Source: a virus
DNA: 31,695 nucleotides
Direction: 5' to 3' (one strand)
Virus record (IMG/VR): IMGVR_UViG_3300032053_000323
Span: 1-31,695 of that record
A program made the translations under genes and the position numbers. Shown here one piece after another: positions 10,822 to 21,003 of this stretch; position 1 is the stretch's first letter, and every line of letters starts with the position of its first letter. The notes under the pieces were generated by a model that ran no database searches, had not been told where the DNA came from, and saw only the letters and a list, made by a program, of their open reading frames with translations.

Positions 10822-10892
10822 CCGCTCGTGGATCTGGTTGATCCAGAAGTGCTTATAACGCTTCGAGCCTGGTTCGATTCCAGGCGGGCGGA
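10822..10892 (+). tRNA. tRNA-Ile(UAU)
   Basis: The acceptor is CCGCTCG (10822-10828) / CGGGCGG (10885-10891), U8 at 10829, discriminator A10892. The D-stem is GGAT/ATCC. The anticodon stem AAGTG/CGCTT encloses CTTATAA, anticodon TAT for AUA. The T-arm is GCCTGG/CCAGGC around TTCGATT. Ile(UAU) is rare in bacteria, which mostly read AUA with lysidine-modified CAU, so this supplies an independent AUA reader. Confidence 0.9.
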
Positions 10893-10926
10893 CTCAAATG
10901 ATGTATAACTTCACTAAGAGCTGAAT

Positions 10927-11355
10927 GTGAAAAAGATAAGCATCAAGTTGCAGTCTGGATCGCTGGGACATACGTTCATGCTATTCGCAGATCCGGAGAC
11001 ATTATATGTTTGGTTGAAGAGCAGTTCTGATCACGATGATGTCCCGTCAACAAAACTCGAATTGGGCCCCGGCGAGTTCATAGAAGCAGAATGGCGCGGA
11101 TGTGAGTATGTGTATGAGGACAACGGAAACATTCTCAAGTTGAACCTCATTAGATTGGCAAAAGCATCACCAACTCAGAATGCATCTGGTGTGTTGGCGA
11201 ACATCGCCTACGGTTGGGTGACTGACGACATCATTCCCATGATAGATTACTCAGACTCTGACATCGTTATCAGACGCCTGACGTCACAAGGAGAGATGAA
11301 ACTCGATCTTCCTGCGATGTTCCAGGACGATGAAACAGAGCCAGAATCACTTTGA
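10927..11355 (+). CDS. hypothetical protein
   Basis: The 142-residue protein starts at GTG 10927 (AAGAG 8 nt upstream). It is soluble, beta-rich in the first half and acidic at the C-terminus (FQDDETEPESL). It has no motif I recognise. It is the last plus-strand gene before the convergent HAD gene, with which it overlaps by 9 nt. Confidence 0.65.
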   Translation: MKKISIKLQSGSLGHTFMLFADPETLYVWLKSSSDHDDVPSTKLELGPGEFIEAEWRGCEYVYEDNGNILKLNLIRLAKASPTQNASGVLANIAYGWVTDDIIPMIDYSDSDIVIRRLTSQGEMKLDLPAMFQDDETEPESL

Positions 11356-11973
11356 AATAGCGCGGTGCACGATGTGCCGTGCAATGATCTTCACGTTTGG
11401 ATGCTTTGCCTGAAGGCGTTTGACTGCTGCAACGTGTTTTGAAGAGTCATCAAAGAATTCAATGACGTCCAGACCGTCACTGACGATCTTCCTGTCGATC
11501 CAATCGGCTTTTGCTTGTGGATTTGCATCATTGAGTGCAATGACTTCAACATCAGGATAACCTGCATCATCGAGGAATTGTCTAATCGGCTCTGCGATGC
11601 TGCGGGCAGTCAAGATGACAAGACCCGCCGGACCGTGTTTTGAATATACGCTATCGAGTATCTTTCCCGTCCATTTGATCGCGCGTGGATTGATCAGTTT
11701 CTGAAAGTCTGTGTAATCAAATTTGTCGCCCTCTTTGGGTTTATACATCGCAAACTCGCCGGGTGTGAGAGCAAATTCTTCACCTTGGGCATCAGTGACG
11801 TACACCATCGAATCAGTCTTCACCAACGTGTCATCAAAGTCAAATATGCGAAGTTTTTTCGAACCCATTGCCTCGAGGACGAGCTCCTTGATGTACTTCT
11901 TGAGGAGTTTAGCCTTGAACTGCATAGTTGATCGTACAACTTGTGCGTGCAGTGTATTGTACAACTTCACCAT
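11347..11973 (-). CDS. HAD-superfamily phosphatase
   Basis: The product is 208 residues from ATG 11973; a longer frame to 11997 would need TTG, and ATG at 11925 or 11865 are alternatives. Motif I is RIFDFDDTL (42-50, Asp45/Asp47), motif II LTARS (121-125), motif III Lys155 in AKADW and motif IV FFDDS (173-177). HAD enzymes transfer phosphate through the first Asp. The 3'-phosphatase half of T4 polynucleotide kinase is a HAD enzyme. Because an Rnl1-like ligase diverges from this gene only 24 nt away, a job in healing RNA ends is plausible but unproven. No kinase domain is present. The 20 residues before motif I form a basic amphipathic helix (KAKLLKKYIKELVLEAMG). Confidence 0.8.
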   Translation of the reverse strand: MVKLYNTLHAQVVRSTMQFKAKLLKKYIKELVLEAMGSKKLRIFDFDDTLVKTDSMVYVTDAQGEEFALTPGEFAMYKPKEGDKFDYTDFQKLINPRAIKWTGKILDSVYSKHGPAGLVILTARSIAEPIRQFLDDAGYPDVEVIALNDANPQAKADWIDRKIVSDGLDVIEFFDDSSKHVAAVKRLQAKHPNVKIIARHIVHRAISK

Positions 11974-11997
11974 GGTATATTCATATCTAGGTACCAA

Positions 11998-13263
11998 ATG
12001 GAACTCATTGTCAAGGACTATCTGAAGTCACACACTCTTCGTGAACTCGAAGAAGAGCATGGTGTCAATTCACGACCGAATTTGGCGATGGATAAGGTAT
12101 CATTAAATTATGATATGATCACAGTCAAAAATGATGATGCCCTTGCGGCACAGTGTCGTGGCCTTGTGATCAGGATTGATCCCGCGTTGACGAAGAAAAT
12201 GCTCCACGACGTTGAAAAACAAATTGACGTTCCCAAGGCACGCTGGCGAGACAGAGTGATCGGCGACATTGAAGTGCTCGCTTGGCCAATGAATCGCTTC
12301 TTCAATCACGGTGACTCATTCGGTGCTGTCATTGATTGGTCAGATCCCGGGCTTCGTGTTTACGAGAAGCTCGATGGAACGATGATCGTTGCATATTGGG
12401 ACCCACTGTACATGCGATGGTTTACGGCGACGCGATCGGTCCCTGAAGCCGACTTGCCGATCAACAAAGACAGCATGGAATTGGGTTCGACGACCTTTTC
12501 TGACTTGTTTTTTCAGGCACTTCGCGCTACTCGTGAGGCGAACTCAGGTGTTTCGATCGACTGGGCTGTCGCTGGCATTGACAAAATTGTTCATCTGAAC
12601 AAGGAACTGACGTATGTTTTTGAATTGACGACGCCTTACAACCGCGTTGTCGTCAAGTACGATGAACCAAGGGTGACTCTCTTGGCTGCACGTCACACGC
12701 TTTCAGGCAAAGAAATTGCAATCGAAACGCTTCGCCTCGAACACGTTCAACGCCCGAAGACTTGGCCTTTGCGCAGTGCTTCTGCAATCGATGCATTTGT
12801 CAATGCGGCTGATCCTGCACAGCTTGAAGGTGCTGTGGTCGTTGATTCTCACTTCAATCGCCTCAAAGTGAAAAACAAGGCATGGGTCCTATCATCGAAG
12901 GCAAAGGACATGGTCACAACCTCTCGCAGGTCTGCACTCGAATCGATCATCCTTGGAACGATCGATGACGTGTATCCTCTCATCGCAAAAGATATCGCAG
13001 AGATGCTTCAGAAGATGGCGTCTGACTTTAGCGAATACATCGTGAAAGTTGACAAAAACTTCATCGAATGGAGGAACCTCGCAAACGGTTCACGCAAAGA
13101 GTTCGCCATGAAAGTCATGGACTCGGGCGACTGGACGGCGCCGTATTTCAACTTGTGGGAGAATCGTGCTGAATCAGCTTCACAGTGGATTCAAAACATG
13201 GCAAAGGCCAACAAATTGTCCACGACGTCACTCGACACTATCCTCAAAAAGATTGGGCAGTAG
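11998..13263 (+). CDS. RNA ligase, T4 Rnl1-like
   Basis: The 421-residue protein has YEKLDGTM (122-129) as motif I with Lys124, YVFELTTPYNRVV (206-218) as motif III/IIIa, LEGAVVV (276-282) as motif IV and KVKNKAW (290-296) as motif V. A C-terminal helical domain follows, as in the T4 Rnl1 family (374 residues in T4). CRGLVIR near residue 53 is also typical. T4 Rnl1 reseals tRNA cut in the anticodon loop by host nucleases. ATG 11998 is preferred over 11941, which would overlap the divergent HAD gene. The window therefore encodes two distinct RNA ligases. Confidence 0.88.
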   Translation: MELIVKDYLKSHTLRELEEEHGVNSRPNLAMDKVSLNYDMITVKNDDALAAQCRGLVIRIDPALTKKMLHDVEKQIDVPKARWRDRVIGDIEVLAWPMNRFFNHGDSFGAVIDWSDPGLRVYEKLDGTMIVAYWDPLYMRWFTATRSVPEADLPINKDSMELGSTTFSDLFFQALRATREANSGVSIDWAVAGIDKIVHLNKELTYVFELTTPYNRVVVKYDEPRVTLLAARHTLSGKEIAIETLRLEHVQRPKTWPLRSASAIDAFVNAADPAQLEGAVVVDSHFNRLKVKNKAWVLSSKAKDMVTTSRRSALESIILGTIDDVYPLIAKDIAEMLQKMASDFSEYIVKVDKNFIEWRNLANGSRKEFAMKVMDSGDWTAPYFNLWENRAESASQWIQNMAKANKLSTTSLDTILKKIGQ

Positions 13264-13384
13264 CACTAACGTTCATGGCACGGGTTATTCTGTGGGCCTC
13301 ACAGGGTCCTGTGTCCATGTCTCCATGCCTTTGTTATAGTGAGATCACAACTTAGGACCGATAGTTACAAATGGAGGCGGCATC

Positions 13385-13552
13385 ATGATGATCGTAGTCG
13401 ATATCCTTGGGGACGATGAAGATGTGAAGATCGTGGATGAAGTGGCCGACGAAGAGAAAGAAGCTCAGGCAGCGAAGATCGCTGCTTGGAAGCGAGAGAT
13501 CTTGGAACGTGACAACCAAACGCAAGTTGTGCCCGTCGTCACACCAGGTTAG
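13385..13552 (+). CDS. hypothetical 55-residue acidic protein
   Basis: ATG 13385 follows GGAGG by 7 nt, one of the best ribosome binding sites in the window. The frame runs to TAG 13550-13552. The product is acidic and helical ([21 protein letters not shown]), ending in a Val/Pro tail. It overlaps the 3' end of the convergent fibre gene by 4 nt. The 120 bases upstream are noncoding, contain a CTGTG/CACAG hairpin and TATAGT at 13335-13340, and could hold its promoter. No family is recognised. Confidence 0.65.
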   Translation: MMIVVDILGDDEDVKIVDEVADEEKEAQAAKIAAWKREILERDNQTQVVPVVTPG

Positions 13553-15978
13553 GGATCGGGCAATCCGATTCCTTGCTTGTATTGTGTACGTAGGTAAGCT
13601 GCACTTCTGACAACGCTATCTACCCTGACATCATCGATTTGGCCGTCAAAGAATTGGGTGCTAGTGTGTAGTCCACCTAGATCCCACGGTCCATGAGTTC
13701 CAAAATCGAGCGTTCCTGCTACGTTGGTTGTCGATGCTAGTGTTCCGTTGATGTAGAACATTCCATTATTTCCATCGTAAGTGAACGCTAAAAGCGTCCA
13801 TGCATTCAACGGAATCTTGTAAATTCCCGTGATTGAAGGTTGATTGAGTGCCGCACCCACTGTGAAAGCGGGTGTCCATGCACCATCAGTTGTGTTATTG
13901 CTGAGTGAAAAATATAGCGATGTGAATGGGGTCGTCCACGTGGCGTCGTTCCTGTATCTCTTGTTGATGATCACCGCGCCGGCAGTATACGAACGCACCC
14001 AGACCCAACAACTCATTGTGCACGCAGACGTGCTTGGTTCCACGCTAGAATTTCCAGATGTCAATGATTGTGCAGCACCAAAGCTAACACAACTTGAAAA
14101 TATTCCTGTGAAATCTGGTGTTGCTGATGCGACGCCTGCGGACAATGTCGGCCCGCCTGCCGCAGCATCATTGCCATACACAATCGTCGTATTGTCAAGT
14201 TTCCACCAAATGGTGCCATTTGCGTCTGTGGCTGTTATTCGAGGACCAATGACTCCAGTCACCCCAGTCGCACCATTGGGTCCTGTTGGTCCAGTCGCTC
14301 CTGTGACACCATTCGGACCAATTGCGCCCGTGGGTCCTGTGACACCGGTCACTCCATTGGGCCCAACATTTCCCTGTGGTCCTGTCGGACCAGTCGCTCC
14401 AGTGACACCCGTGAATCCTGCTATTCCCGCGGGCGTGACATCTTTAGGTGATGTGACAGTAGATGTTGGAATTGCGTTTGAAGCATATCCCAAGTTGACC
14501 AAGATGACTGAAATCGCATCAGGCTTTGATGTCACAGAATAATACCCGCCAGTTGCAATGTAGATCGTTTGTCCAGCAACCATCCATGTTGAATTTGTCA
14601 CTGAAACAGTGACTGATGCTCCTGCATTTGGTTGAGTGTAACTTGCTGTTGTTGTTGTGAATGCATTTACGCCCGCGGGACCTGTGGGCCCTGTTGAACC
14701 TGTATTTCCAATCGGTCCAGTGGGACCTGTTGCACCGGTCACTCCATTTGGTCCTATGGGCCCAGTCGGACCTGTCGCTCCTGTTACTCCATTTGGTCCA
14801 ATATTTCCTTGAGGTCCCGTCGATCCAGTGACTCCCGTAACACCATTTGGTCCTATAGGTCCTGTCGGCCCTGTCGCTCCTGTCACGCCGTTAGGTCCGA
14901 CATTTCCCTGAGGCCCAGTTGGTCCCGATGCTCCCGTCGCTCCTGTGACACCATTTGGACCAATATTTCCCTGTGGTCCTGTCGGACCAGTCGCTCCTGT
15001 GACACCATTTGGACCAATATTTCCCTGTGGTCCTGTCGGACCAGTCGCTCCTGTGACACCATTTGGACCAATATTTCCCTGTGGTCCTGTCGGACCAGTC
15101 GCTCCTGTGACACCATTTGGACCAATTGCGCCCGTGGGTCCTGTGACACCGGTCACGCCGTTAGGTCCGACATTTCCCTGTGGTCCTGTCGGACCAGTCG
15201 CTCCTGTAAAACCTGTTGGTCCGTTTGGTCCTGTTGCACCGGTCACTCCATTTGGTCCTATGGGTCCTGTCGGCCCTGTCGGCCCTGTCGCTCCTGCCGG
15301 ACCAGTAGCACCGGTAACTCCCGTAGGTCCAGGTGTTCCTGTAGGACCCGCAGGACCAGTTGCGCCTGTCACCCCATTTGCGCCCGCGGGCCCTGTGACA
15401 CCAGTCACGCCTGTCGATCCTGCTGCACCTGCAGGACCAGTTGCCCCGGTAACACCCGGTGGGCCAACTCCTCCCGTCACACCCGTCACACCAGCTGCAC
15501 CAGCGACGCCGCCAGCAGATGTAAAAAGTGTTCGCCATGTACCGCTAAGCCAATATACGCTAATGCTACCAAAATCATCAGTGATCGTTTTTGTTGATAG
15601 TGTGTCTATCAACGAATACGAAGTGATGTCAATCGGTCTGGTCGCAGCTGTGCCTGATCCGTCCTTTATGACGACAACTTGTCCATCGCGAGGTGTCGCA
15701 GGAAGATAGACGGTTATTCTTGCTGTCCCGAGAGTTGAATCTGCAATGATGCCAACAACTGTGTCATCAACAGAAATTTTGACTGTGCCTGAATTTGAGT
15801 TTTTTGCAATGTATTCCGTAGTGTTAAGTGACAAACGACCAAGTAGTTGAAGTTCTGACGGACTTCCCTTCACACCTATTTGAACATCACCTGGAAGCGC
15901 AACACGCGTGGCTTTGCCCGTGCTTGGATCTTTGATGAATACAAAGAACTGTTTATCAGTGTCTGTCTTAGTCGACAT
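13549..15978 (-). CDS. collagen-like tail fibre with C-terminal lectin-like domain
   Basis: The 809-residue protein has a small N-terminal domain (about 1-160, probably virion attachment). About 300 residues of Gly-X-Y triplets follow, mostly [11 protein letters not shown] and [11 protein letters not shown] roughly 80-residue non-collagen insert ([20 protein letters not shown] onward) comes next, then a second Gly-X-Y block. The C-terminal domain of about 220 residues resembles LamG/ConA-like lectin folds ([32 protein letters not shown]). Collagen-like stalks with a sugar-binding tip are common in phage receptor-binding fibres. It is the last gene of the minus-strand virion operon. Confidence 0.85.
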   Translation of the reverse strand: MSTKTDTDKQFFVFIKDPSTGKATRVALPGDVQIGVKGSPSELQLLGRLSLNTTEYIAKNSNSGTVKISVDDTVVGIIADSTLGTARITVYLPATPRDGQVVVIKDGSGTAATRPIDITSYSLIDTLSTKTITDDFGSISVYWLSGTWRTLFTSAGGVAGAAGVTGVTGGVGPPGVTGATGPAGAAGSTGVTGVTGPAGANGVTGATGPAGPTGTPGPTGVTGATGPAGATGPTGPTGPIGPNGVTGATGPNGPTGFTGATGPTGPQGNVGPNGVTGVTGPTGAIGPNGVTGATGPTGPQGNIGPNGVTGATGPTGPQGNIGPNGVTGATGPTGPQGNIGPNGVTGATGASGPTGPQGNVGPNGVTGATGPTGPIGPNGVTGVTGSTGPQGNIGPNGVTGATGPTGPIGPNGVTGATGPTGPIGNTGSTGPTGPAGVNAFTTTTASYTQPNAGASVTVSVTNSTWMVAGQTIYIATGGYYSVTSKPDAISVILVNLGYASNAIPTSTVTSPKDVTPAGIAGFTGVTGATGPTGPQGNVGPNGVTGVTGPTGAIGPNGVTGATGPTGPNGATGVTGVIGPRITATDANGTIWWKLDNTTIVYGNDAAAGGPTLSAGVASATPDFTGIFSSCVSFGAAQSLTSGNSSVEPSTSACTMSCWVWVRSYTAGAVIINKRYRNDATWTTPFTSLYFSLSNNTTDGAWTPAFTVGAALNQPSITGIYKIPLNAWTLLAFTYDGNNGMFYINGTLASTTNVAGTLDFGTHGPWDLGGLHTSTQFFDGQIDDVRVDSVVRSAAYLRTQYKQGIGLPDP
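14947..15125. repeat. 54-bp tandem repeat in the fibre gene
   Basis: Three consecutive identical 54-bp units (14947-15000, 15001-15054, 15055-15108) and a partial fourth encode 18-residue blocks of six Gly-X-Y triplets. Related but diverged copies lie on both sides. Near-identity at the DNA level points to recent expansion or recombination. Confidence 0.85.
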
Positions 15979-16003
15979 GTGCAGTCATAAATAGCCGCAA
16001 CTG

Positions 16004-19000
16004 TCAGAGGGTGACGTTACCTAGTGCATCAGTTGTGATAGAAATCAAACTTGCGTTGAGTGCTGCTACGTTAATTGCTGGCCTGTTTGTTGAAATTCCA
16101 TCAACATATGGAACAGAGGATGTTACTTCAAAGCTCAAGTTTTGTGACCATGTATTCTCAGGCTTTGTAAGCTTTCCCGTAAAATCAACAAATTTTACAA
16201 TGACGGGTGATTGTTGGAGGCCCGGTTTTCCGTCACTATCAGCATCAGATGTGTAATATTTTGTGAACAGTCTTTGTTCAAGCATGTCGCGTAATTGACC
16301 GAATCTATCACGCCTATACGTACACTTACTATATGCAGGCAGTCCACTATACACTCCGTATTTCCATCCTCTAATGATGGGTGCCAGGCCCCAGACATTG
16401 GCTTTAGGCGCATTCAGTGATGGTGTCCATGCATATGAATGGAAATCACAATTGTGATTGCTGCCAAGTGTGATACCTGATTCATGCACAGTGCCGGTGA
16501 ATTGCATGTTATTGACATCGCCAAATCCATACATTGCTTTTGTGATATCAACGGCGTTCGCAGAACCAGTGATTGCAAAACCACCCGGGAATGTGTCACG
16601 TATGTTTATGTCACAACCAATTCTATATCCGTATTTGGCGTCAGTTGCTCCAAAGAAATTGATGCCGGGTGCATCTACTAATCCTGAAAATACGAAGAAA
16701 AATCCGCTGACGGGAACTGGCACGATGGGCGTCGTTATGTTTGACTGTCCATCATACTGATAATCTACAATGAATGATTTTTCAATTGATGTCTGACGTG
16801 GAACAGCGGAATATCGAGGCTCGAACGGATATGCTTTTGCCCAATTTTTGTTTGAAAAGAGGTTCGTTATTAATGGGTCATCAAAGAAAATCCAACCGAC
16901 GTCAGATGACGTAACAGAATCTAACGAACCTGGCCATCCTGTTCCTTTAGTTACCCTGAATATGCCCGTTCCATCAGCATTGAAACAACTGTTGATTGAT
17001 GGCATCATTGAATCATAGAAGCGTTCACTTAGTGATGACACTTGAACAGTTCGCTGACCACCAACGAGTTCATACCATGGTTGTGATCTGAACGCAAGTG
17101 ATGGATTTGTTTGAGCTTCATAACTCGTTGGAGCTTGACTTGGCATTGCCTGTACTCTAGAACGTAATTTGCTAAAGACGCGGCCGCGAGAACCCGTTAC
17201 GAAGATCGGTAGGCCTGCCGCGTCTTTGCTGACTGTTAACATTGATCCTGTTATGAAATCATCATTCATCGATCCGAAGTATGTTCCTCTGTAGTTGACA
17301 TCGAATTGATCAAGAACAGGATCGCTGCCAACAAAAATTTCGTGTACTGCATCAGACGCTAGAGGCTGATTCATTGTGTCATGAAATTCAGAATTTCCTC
17401 GCAACAAGCTACCATACAACGTGATATTGATCGTGCCCGTCGCGATTGAAATATCATGGCCAACAGTCTGACCAACGCTTGATGAGAAGTGTTTGAACCC
17501 ACCAGCAGTTCCAGAAGCCATAAACAAATGAGGTCGAGTCTTTGCAATTCCCAATACTAGTTTGTCACCTGGGAATACCAGGTATGGTGATGGGACGCTG
17601 CTTCCCAACGGGATTGTTCCACATGCAATGTAATCGGTTCCCGTTGTCAATGCTTCTTGCATTTGTGTAGGAAGTTGTGAAAAACTTGAAGACACGTAGA
17701 ATGGATTTTTGACAGTCCCAAATCTTAACACGTTTTGAGATGTAATGAATTCTTTTCCATACAGACTTCGTCCAGAAGGCTCAAATCCAGTTTGTGCTCT
17801 TCCCATTGCATCAATGTATGCTATGTCAATGAGTGTATTGATTCCTGATGTTTGTGTTGTTCGTGGAACAATTGTTGGAGATGTCAACAATTGTGTTATC
17901 AAGTCCCTTTGAGGAGGAGGAGAAGAACCCCCAATTTGTGTGTATTTTAACGTGACACCGTTCGATATCGCCGCCTCCATCTGAATCTTCACAGAACCAG
18001 TGAAATTGAATCCTACAATTGATGAACTAACAGGTGTTATGATTGCAGATGGTGTTGCTAATGATAGAAATCCCCGAGGTCGAAGTTGAAAAACTGTTCC
18101 GATAAGCGGATTGTCCCATGTTGCATATTGTGGAAAATTACTAAGAACAACATCAGAAAAATTATCACGTGAATGAGTAATCGTGCCTGTCATGATGATG
18201 TCACGATAGTATCCAGTTTCATTCGTAATCTGATTCATCAATGTGACGGTTATACCAGGTCCACCAACGTCAACTGATGCGTTCGCAGTAATTTCTAAAA
18301 ATGATTCAGTGATATCTTGAAACCAACCATCACCAGCATTCATAGGAATTTCAACAACAGCTTTTTCAATCAAAAATGGTTGTGTTATAGGCAATATGAT
18401 GCATTGATCATTGCTTGCGTCATAATCAGCATTTTTTGTGACGCTCTTTGGATAGTTGTCAGTCAATGCCTCAGTTTCATTGATCTGTGTGTATTCACGA
18501 CCCATGTTTGCGTTTGTTTGAAGCGATACACCCACGGGTCCACTTCCACTGACAATTGCAGATCCCCAAGCAGTAAATCCACGGGCTGTTTCAATGACCT
18601 CTTTGAATAACGTTCCTGCTTCATAGATCGCATTTCCAAAATCAGATTTTCCAGTTGTAGTTGCGGCATCATGTGTTACAGGAATGTTCTGAAACTGTCC
18701 AATGGTTTTATTGTAGTAAAAAATGCTTGATGTTAACGCTAGTGTTTGTGTTGAAAGTTTTACAGGAAATGATAATCTAATTTGTGTTTTCGACTTCAAC
18801 GCAGAAGTAAGACCGGGTCCCACGTCATTGACTAACGTTCCAGATGCAAAAAATGTCCCAGAGTCTTGTTCAGGTTGCGAAACTTCATTGAACGGTTTCA
18901 TTCGTTCAGTTTGTGGCGTTACAATCAAAGAATCGACAGCAGATTTGACTATGCTTGCAGTGAGTTCAAAGTCACCTGTAAACATGTCTTGTCTTGACAC

Positions 19001-20134
19001 GATACCCGCCTCTGAGTCAGCATAGAATCGTGGGAGCGTCGATGGATAATTTACGCCTATGACGTTGCTAACAAATGCCACTGACTTTCTATCGTCATAT
19101 GCTGACAAATATGTTCCAAGACGATCATCGCCTGTCCTTGCAACGAGAGGCATGCTAATAGTCGAATCAGAATCTCTTAGTGAACCCCGCGGTAACACCT
19201 TGCGGCGAGCGGGTGGAGGCATAAACGTAAAGATTGTACCTGCAGAATTCAGTCCGGGCCAGTGTTGATCTGGTTTTAGATTACATGAGTACGCTGCAGT
19301 TGCCCATGTGTTCGTATCAGTGTATCCTGTGCTATATTCAACACCGCCGTGTCTGTATTGTTGACGTTCAATGTCTCTGTATCCTAATCCCAAAGACAAG
19401 TCGCGGAATCGATTGGTTCCAGTTGGCATGAAAATGCCAATCACAGCGTGTTCTGAAGTTGAGGAAAAAATGAGACCATTTTTGGGTCCATATCTGAACT
19501 CAATCCACCCATTTTCATACAAAACAACTTCATATCGTATGACTGATGATGCAAATGCTCCTGCAGATGTGATTGAACTCCAACGGACTATCGTACGTCT
19601 GCCGCGAGGAGAGCGCACGTCATAAAAGTACTTGACGCCATAATCAATCAAGCTAAATTCTACAGGTGGTGCCTCGAGGCCTTGCTGAATCCGAAGGATT
19701 CGTGCTGCCGTCATCGCTCCACCGAGATCTGTCAAGTTATTCGTTACGTTGATCTGATCATCAAACCACGGTGCAAGCAATACGGGCTTTCCAATGAACG
19801 TTGATTTCACTGCTGAATTTGTGAAGTTATTTCCGCCCGTTATGATGTCAGCAACTGCAAATGTTCCTGTAGATGGGTCTACAAGAGCAATCCATCCGCT
19901 CGTCGCGGCGACGAATGATTTGTATGTGATTCCATCAAAGCTAAAATCGAACCCAAGAGGAATTTGACCACTTACTGCCTCTAGCGTGTACCCATCACCG
20001 ACAGTTCCCGGAACTTTCGTGAACATAGTTGTTGGAATGTCAGTCAGACCGACTTCTGACGAAGTTATCCTTGTGAAGATGTACTCTTCGAACCGTCGTT
20101 GTGGTTGTTTTCGTTTTGACGTTGGCGTTGGCAT
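16004..20134 (-). CDS. very large virion protein (tail-associated)
   Basis: The 1376-residue protein lies between other virion genes and shares the style of phage baseplate-periphery or fibre proteins: Ser/Thr/Gly-rich, beta-rich, few cysteines. Residues 30-300 contain a module with GFDFSFDGITYKSFVAATSGWIAL and a later ENGWIEFRYGP, resembling the beta-sandwich repeated in cell-surface proteins. The middle holds long beta segments and the C-terminus (about 1340-1376) is short and Asn/Ala-rich. I do not recognise a named family. Its start overlaps the upstream stop (ATGA). Confidence 0.7.
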   Translation of the reverse strand: MPTPTSKRKQPQRRFEEYIFTRITSSEVGLTDIPTTMFTKVPGTVGDGYTLEAVSGQIPLGFDFSFDGITYKSFVAATSGWIALVDPSTGTFAVADIITGGNNFTNSAVKSTFIGKPVLLAPWFDDQINVTNNLTDLGGAMTAARILRIQQGLEAPPVEFSLIDYGVKYFYDVRSPRGRRTIVRWSSITSAGAFASSVIRYEVVLYENGWIEFRYGPKNGLIFSSTSEHAVIGIFMPTGTNRFRDLSLGLGYRDIERQQYRHGGVEYSTGYTDTNTWATAAYSCNLKPDQHWPGLNSAGTIFTFMPPPARRKVLPRGSLRDSDSTISMPLVARTGDDRLGTYLSAYDDRKSVAFVSNVIGVNYPSTLPRFYADSEAGIVSRQDMFTGDFELTASIVKSAVDSLIVTPQTERMKPFNEVSQPEQDSGTFFASGTLVNDVGPGLTSALKSKTQIRLSFPVKLSTQTLALTSSIFYYNKTIGQFQNIPVTHDAATTTGKSDFGNAIYEAGTLFKEVIETARGFTAWGSAIVSGSGPVGVSLQTNANMGREYTQINETEALTDNYPKSVTKNADYDASNDQCIILPITQPFLIEKAVVEIPMNAGDGWFQDITESFLEITANASVDVGGPGITVTLMNQITNETGYYRDIIMTGTITHSRDNFSDVVLSNFPQYATWDNPLIGTVFQLRPRGFLSLATPSAIITPVSSSIVGFNFTGSVKIQMEAAISNGVTLKYTQIGGSSPPPQRDLITQLLTSPTIVPRTTQTSGINTLIDIAYIDAMGRAQTGFEPSGRSLYGKEFITSQNVLRFGTVKNPFYVSSSFSQLPTQMQEALTTGTDYIACGTIPLGSSVPSPYLVFPGDKLVLGIAKTRPHLFMASGTAGGFKHFSSSVGQTVGHDISIATGTINITLYGSLLRGNSEFHDTMNQPLASDAVHEIFVGSDPVLDQFDVNYRGTYFGSMNDDFITGSMLTVSKDAAGLPIFVTGSRGRVFSKLRSRVQAMPSQAPTSYEAQTNPSLAFRSQPWYELVGGQRTVQVSSLSERFYDSMMPSINSCFNADGTGIFRVTKGTGWPGSLDSVTSSDVGWIFFDDPLITNLFSNKNWAKAYPFEPRYSAVPRQTSIEKSFIVDYQYDGQSNITTPIVPVPVSGFFFVFSGLVDAPGINFFGATDAKYGYRIGCDINIRDTFPGGFAITGSANAVDITKAMYGFGDVNNMQFTGTVHESGITLGSNHNCDFHSYAWTPSLNAPKANVWGLAPIIRGWKYGVYSGLPAYSKCTYRRDRFGQLRDMLEQRLFTKYYTSDADSDGKPGLQQSPVIVKFVDFTGKLTKPENTWSQNLSFEVTSSVPYVDGISTNRPAINVAALNASLISITTDALGNVTL

Positions 20135-21000
20135 CAGTAGGTCATTCCCCCGAAGGCGATCGAATCTGTTCCTATTGCGATGTTGTTATTGTAATCCCAC
20201 CCACAGGCTGATGAACGTTGAGCAAAAGAAACATAATTGTCAGTTGAACCAGACATCAAACTAAGTGCTCCATCCATGTCGGTGCCCCGTGAAGATGTGA
20301 GCGCAACATTCCTTGGGTACCTAGCATCGACGAATGGGTCAAGGCTTGATTGTTTTAGCGTAAAGAACCCAGCATATGGAATTGCAGATCCTGATAGCAT
20401 ATCAACCATGTCGAGATACCAGAATTGATGGTTCACTGAATCCCACCTGTCGACAGTCAAAATTCTATCAGATGATGAAACGGGATCAGCATTTCCAGCC
20501 ATCAGTGATCCATGAACTGCATGTGACTCGAATGGCGCTTCAATGCTAAAGAATGATGCAACCGCTCTGATTGTCAAGGGTTCTATGACACCATCAAATA
20601 AGTAATTTTCAAGTTGATCTGCATCTCCTGTGATGATTGGAAATGTGAATGTGTATTGTAGTTGAGCCCCAGTTTCAAGTTGTGATTGTCCACTGACATA
20701 ATGAACGGGGTTGAAATAATCGATCTCAGCGAATGCTGCTTCCTGCCGAAAGTTTCGATCCATTCCGTACCGGTTTCGGTGCAAAACATGGCCAGGTTCA
20801 CCGGCAGAAATTTTGACAGCACCTGCATCGAAGTACTTTTGTTGAGTCAGTTCAATGCCTTGTCTATAACCATCAATGAGCGACGTATCAATGCTCGATG
20901 TGTTGACAGCCTGAACAGGCTTGATGACAACCGTTGGTCCTTCATCAAAAAATGATGGCTCGAGGTGATGCTGATTTCTGTAGAAGTCAAGTGTAGACAT
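20134..21000 (-). CDS. virion structural protein
   Basis: The 288-residue protein starts MSTLDFYRNQHHLEPSFFDEG. The middle holds a beta-rich region (QLQYTFTFPIITGDADQLENYLFDG) and the end has SSACGWDYNNNIAIGTDSIAFGGMTY. No family is recognised; it is called structural only because it is coupled on both sides (3 nt downstream of one virion gene, 4-nt overlap with the next). It may be an adaptor between the two giant proteins. Confidence 0.6.
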   Translation of the reverse strand: MSTLDFYRNQHHLEPSFFDEGPTVVIKPVQAVNTSSIDTSLIDGYRQGIELTQQKYFDAGAVKISAGEPGHVLHRNRYGMDRNFRQEAAFAEIDYFNPVHYVSGQSQLETGAQLQYTFTFPIITGDADQLENYLFDGVIEPLTIRAVASFFSIEAPFESHAVHGSLMAGNADPVSSSDRILTVDRWDSVNHQFWYLDMVDMLSGSAIPYAGFFTLKQSSLDPFVDARYPRNVALTSSRGTDMDGALSLMSGSTDNYVSFAQRSSACGWDYNNNIAIGTDSIAFGGMTY

Positions 21001-21003
21001 CGA

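Noticed and set aside
4973-13340. TATAGT occurs upstream of several genes or tRNAs (4973, 9214, 10805, 13335)
   Set aside because: No consistent -35 box at 16-18 nt, and two of the four lie inside hairpins; the hexamer is too short to claim a promoter class by eye.
1-13552. CRISPR arrays, insertion sequences or integrase attachment sites
   Set aside because: No regular direct-repeat/spacer pattern, transposase or integrase was seen; the repeated AGUAAC/GUGAAA motifs are RNA structure elements at irregular distances.
13844-15709. Long plus-strand frames opposite the collagen-like fibre gene (Pro/Val-rich products)
   Set aside because: They are antisense mirrors of the Gly-X-Y repeats; low complexity keeps frames open on both strands.
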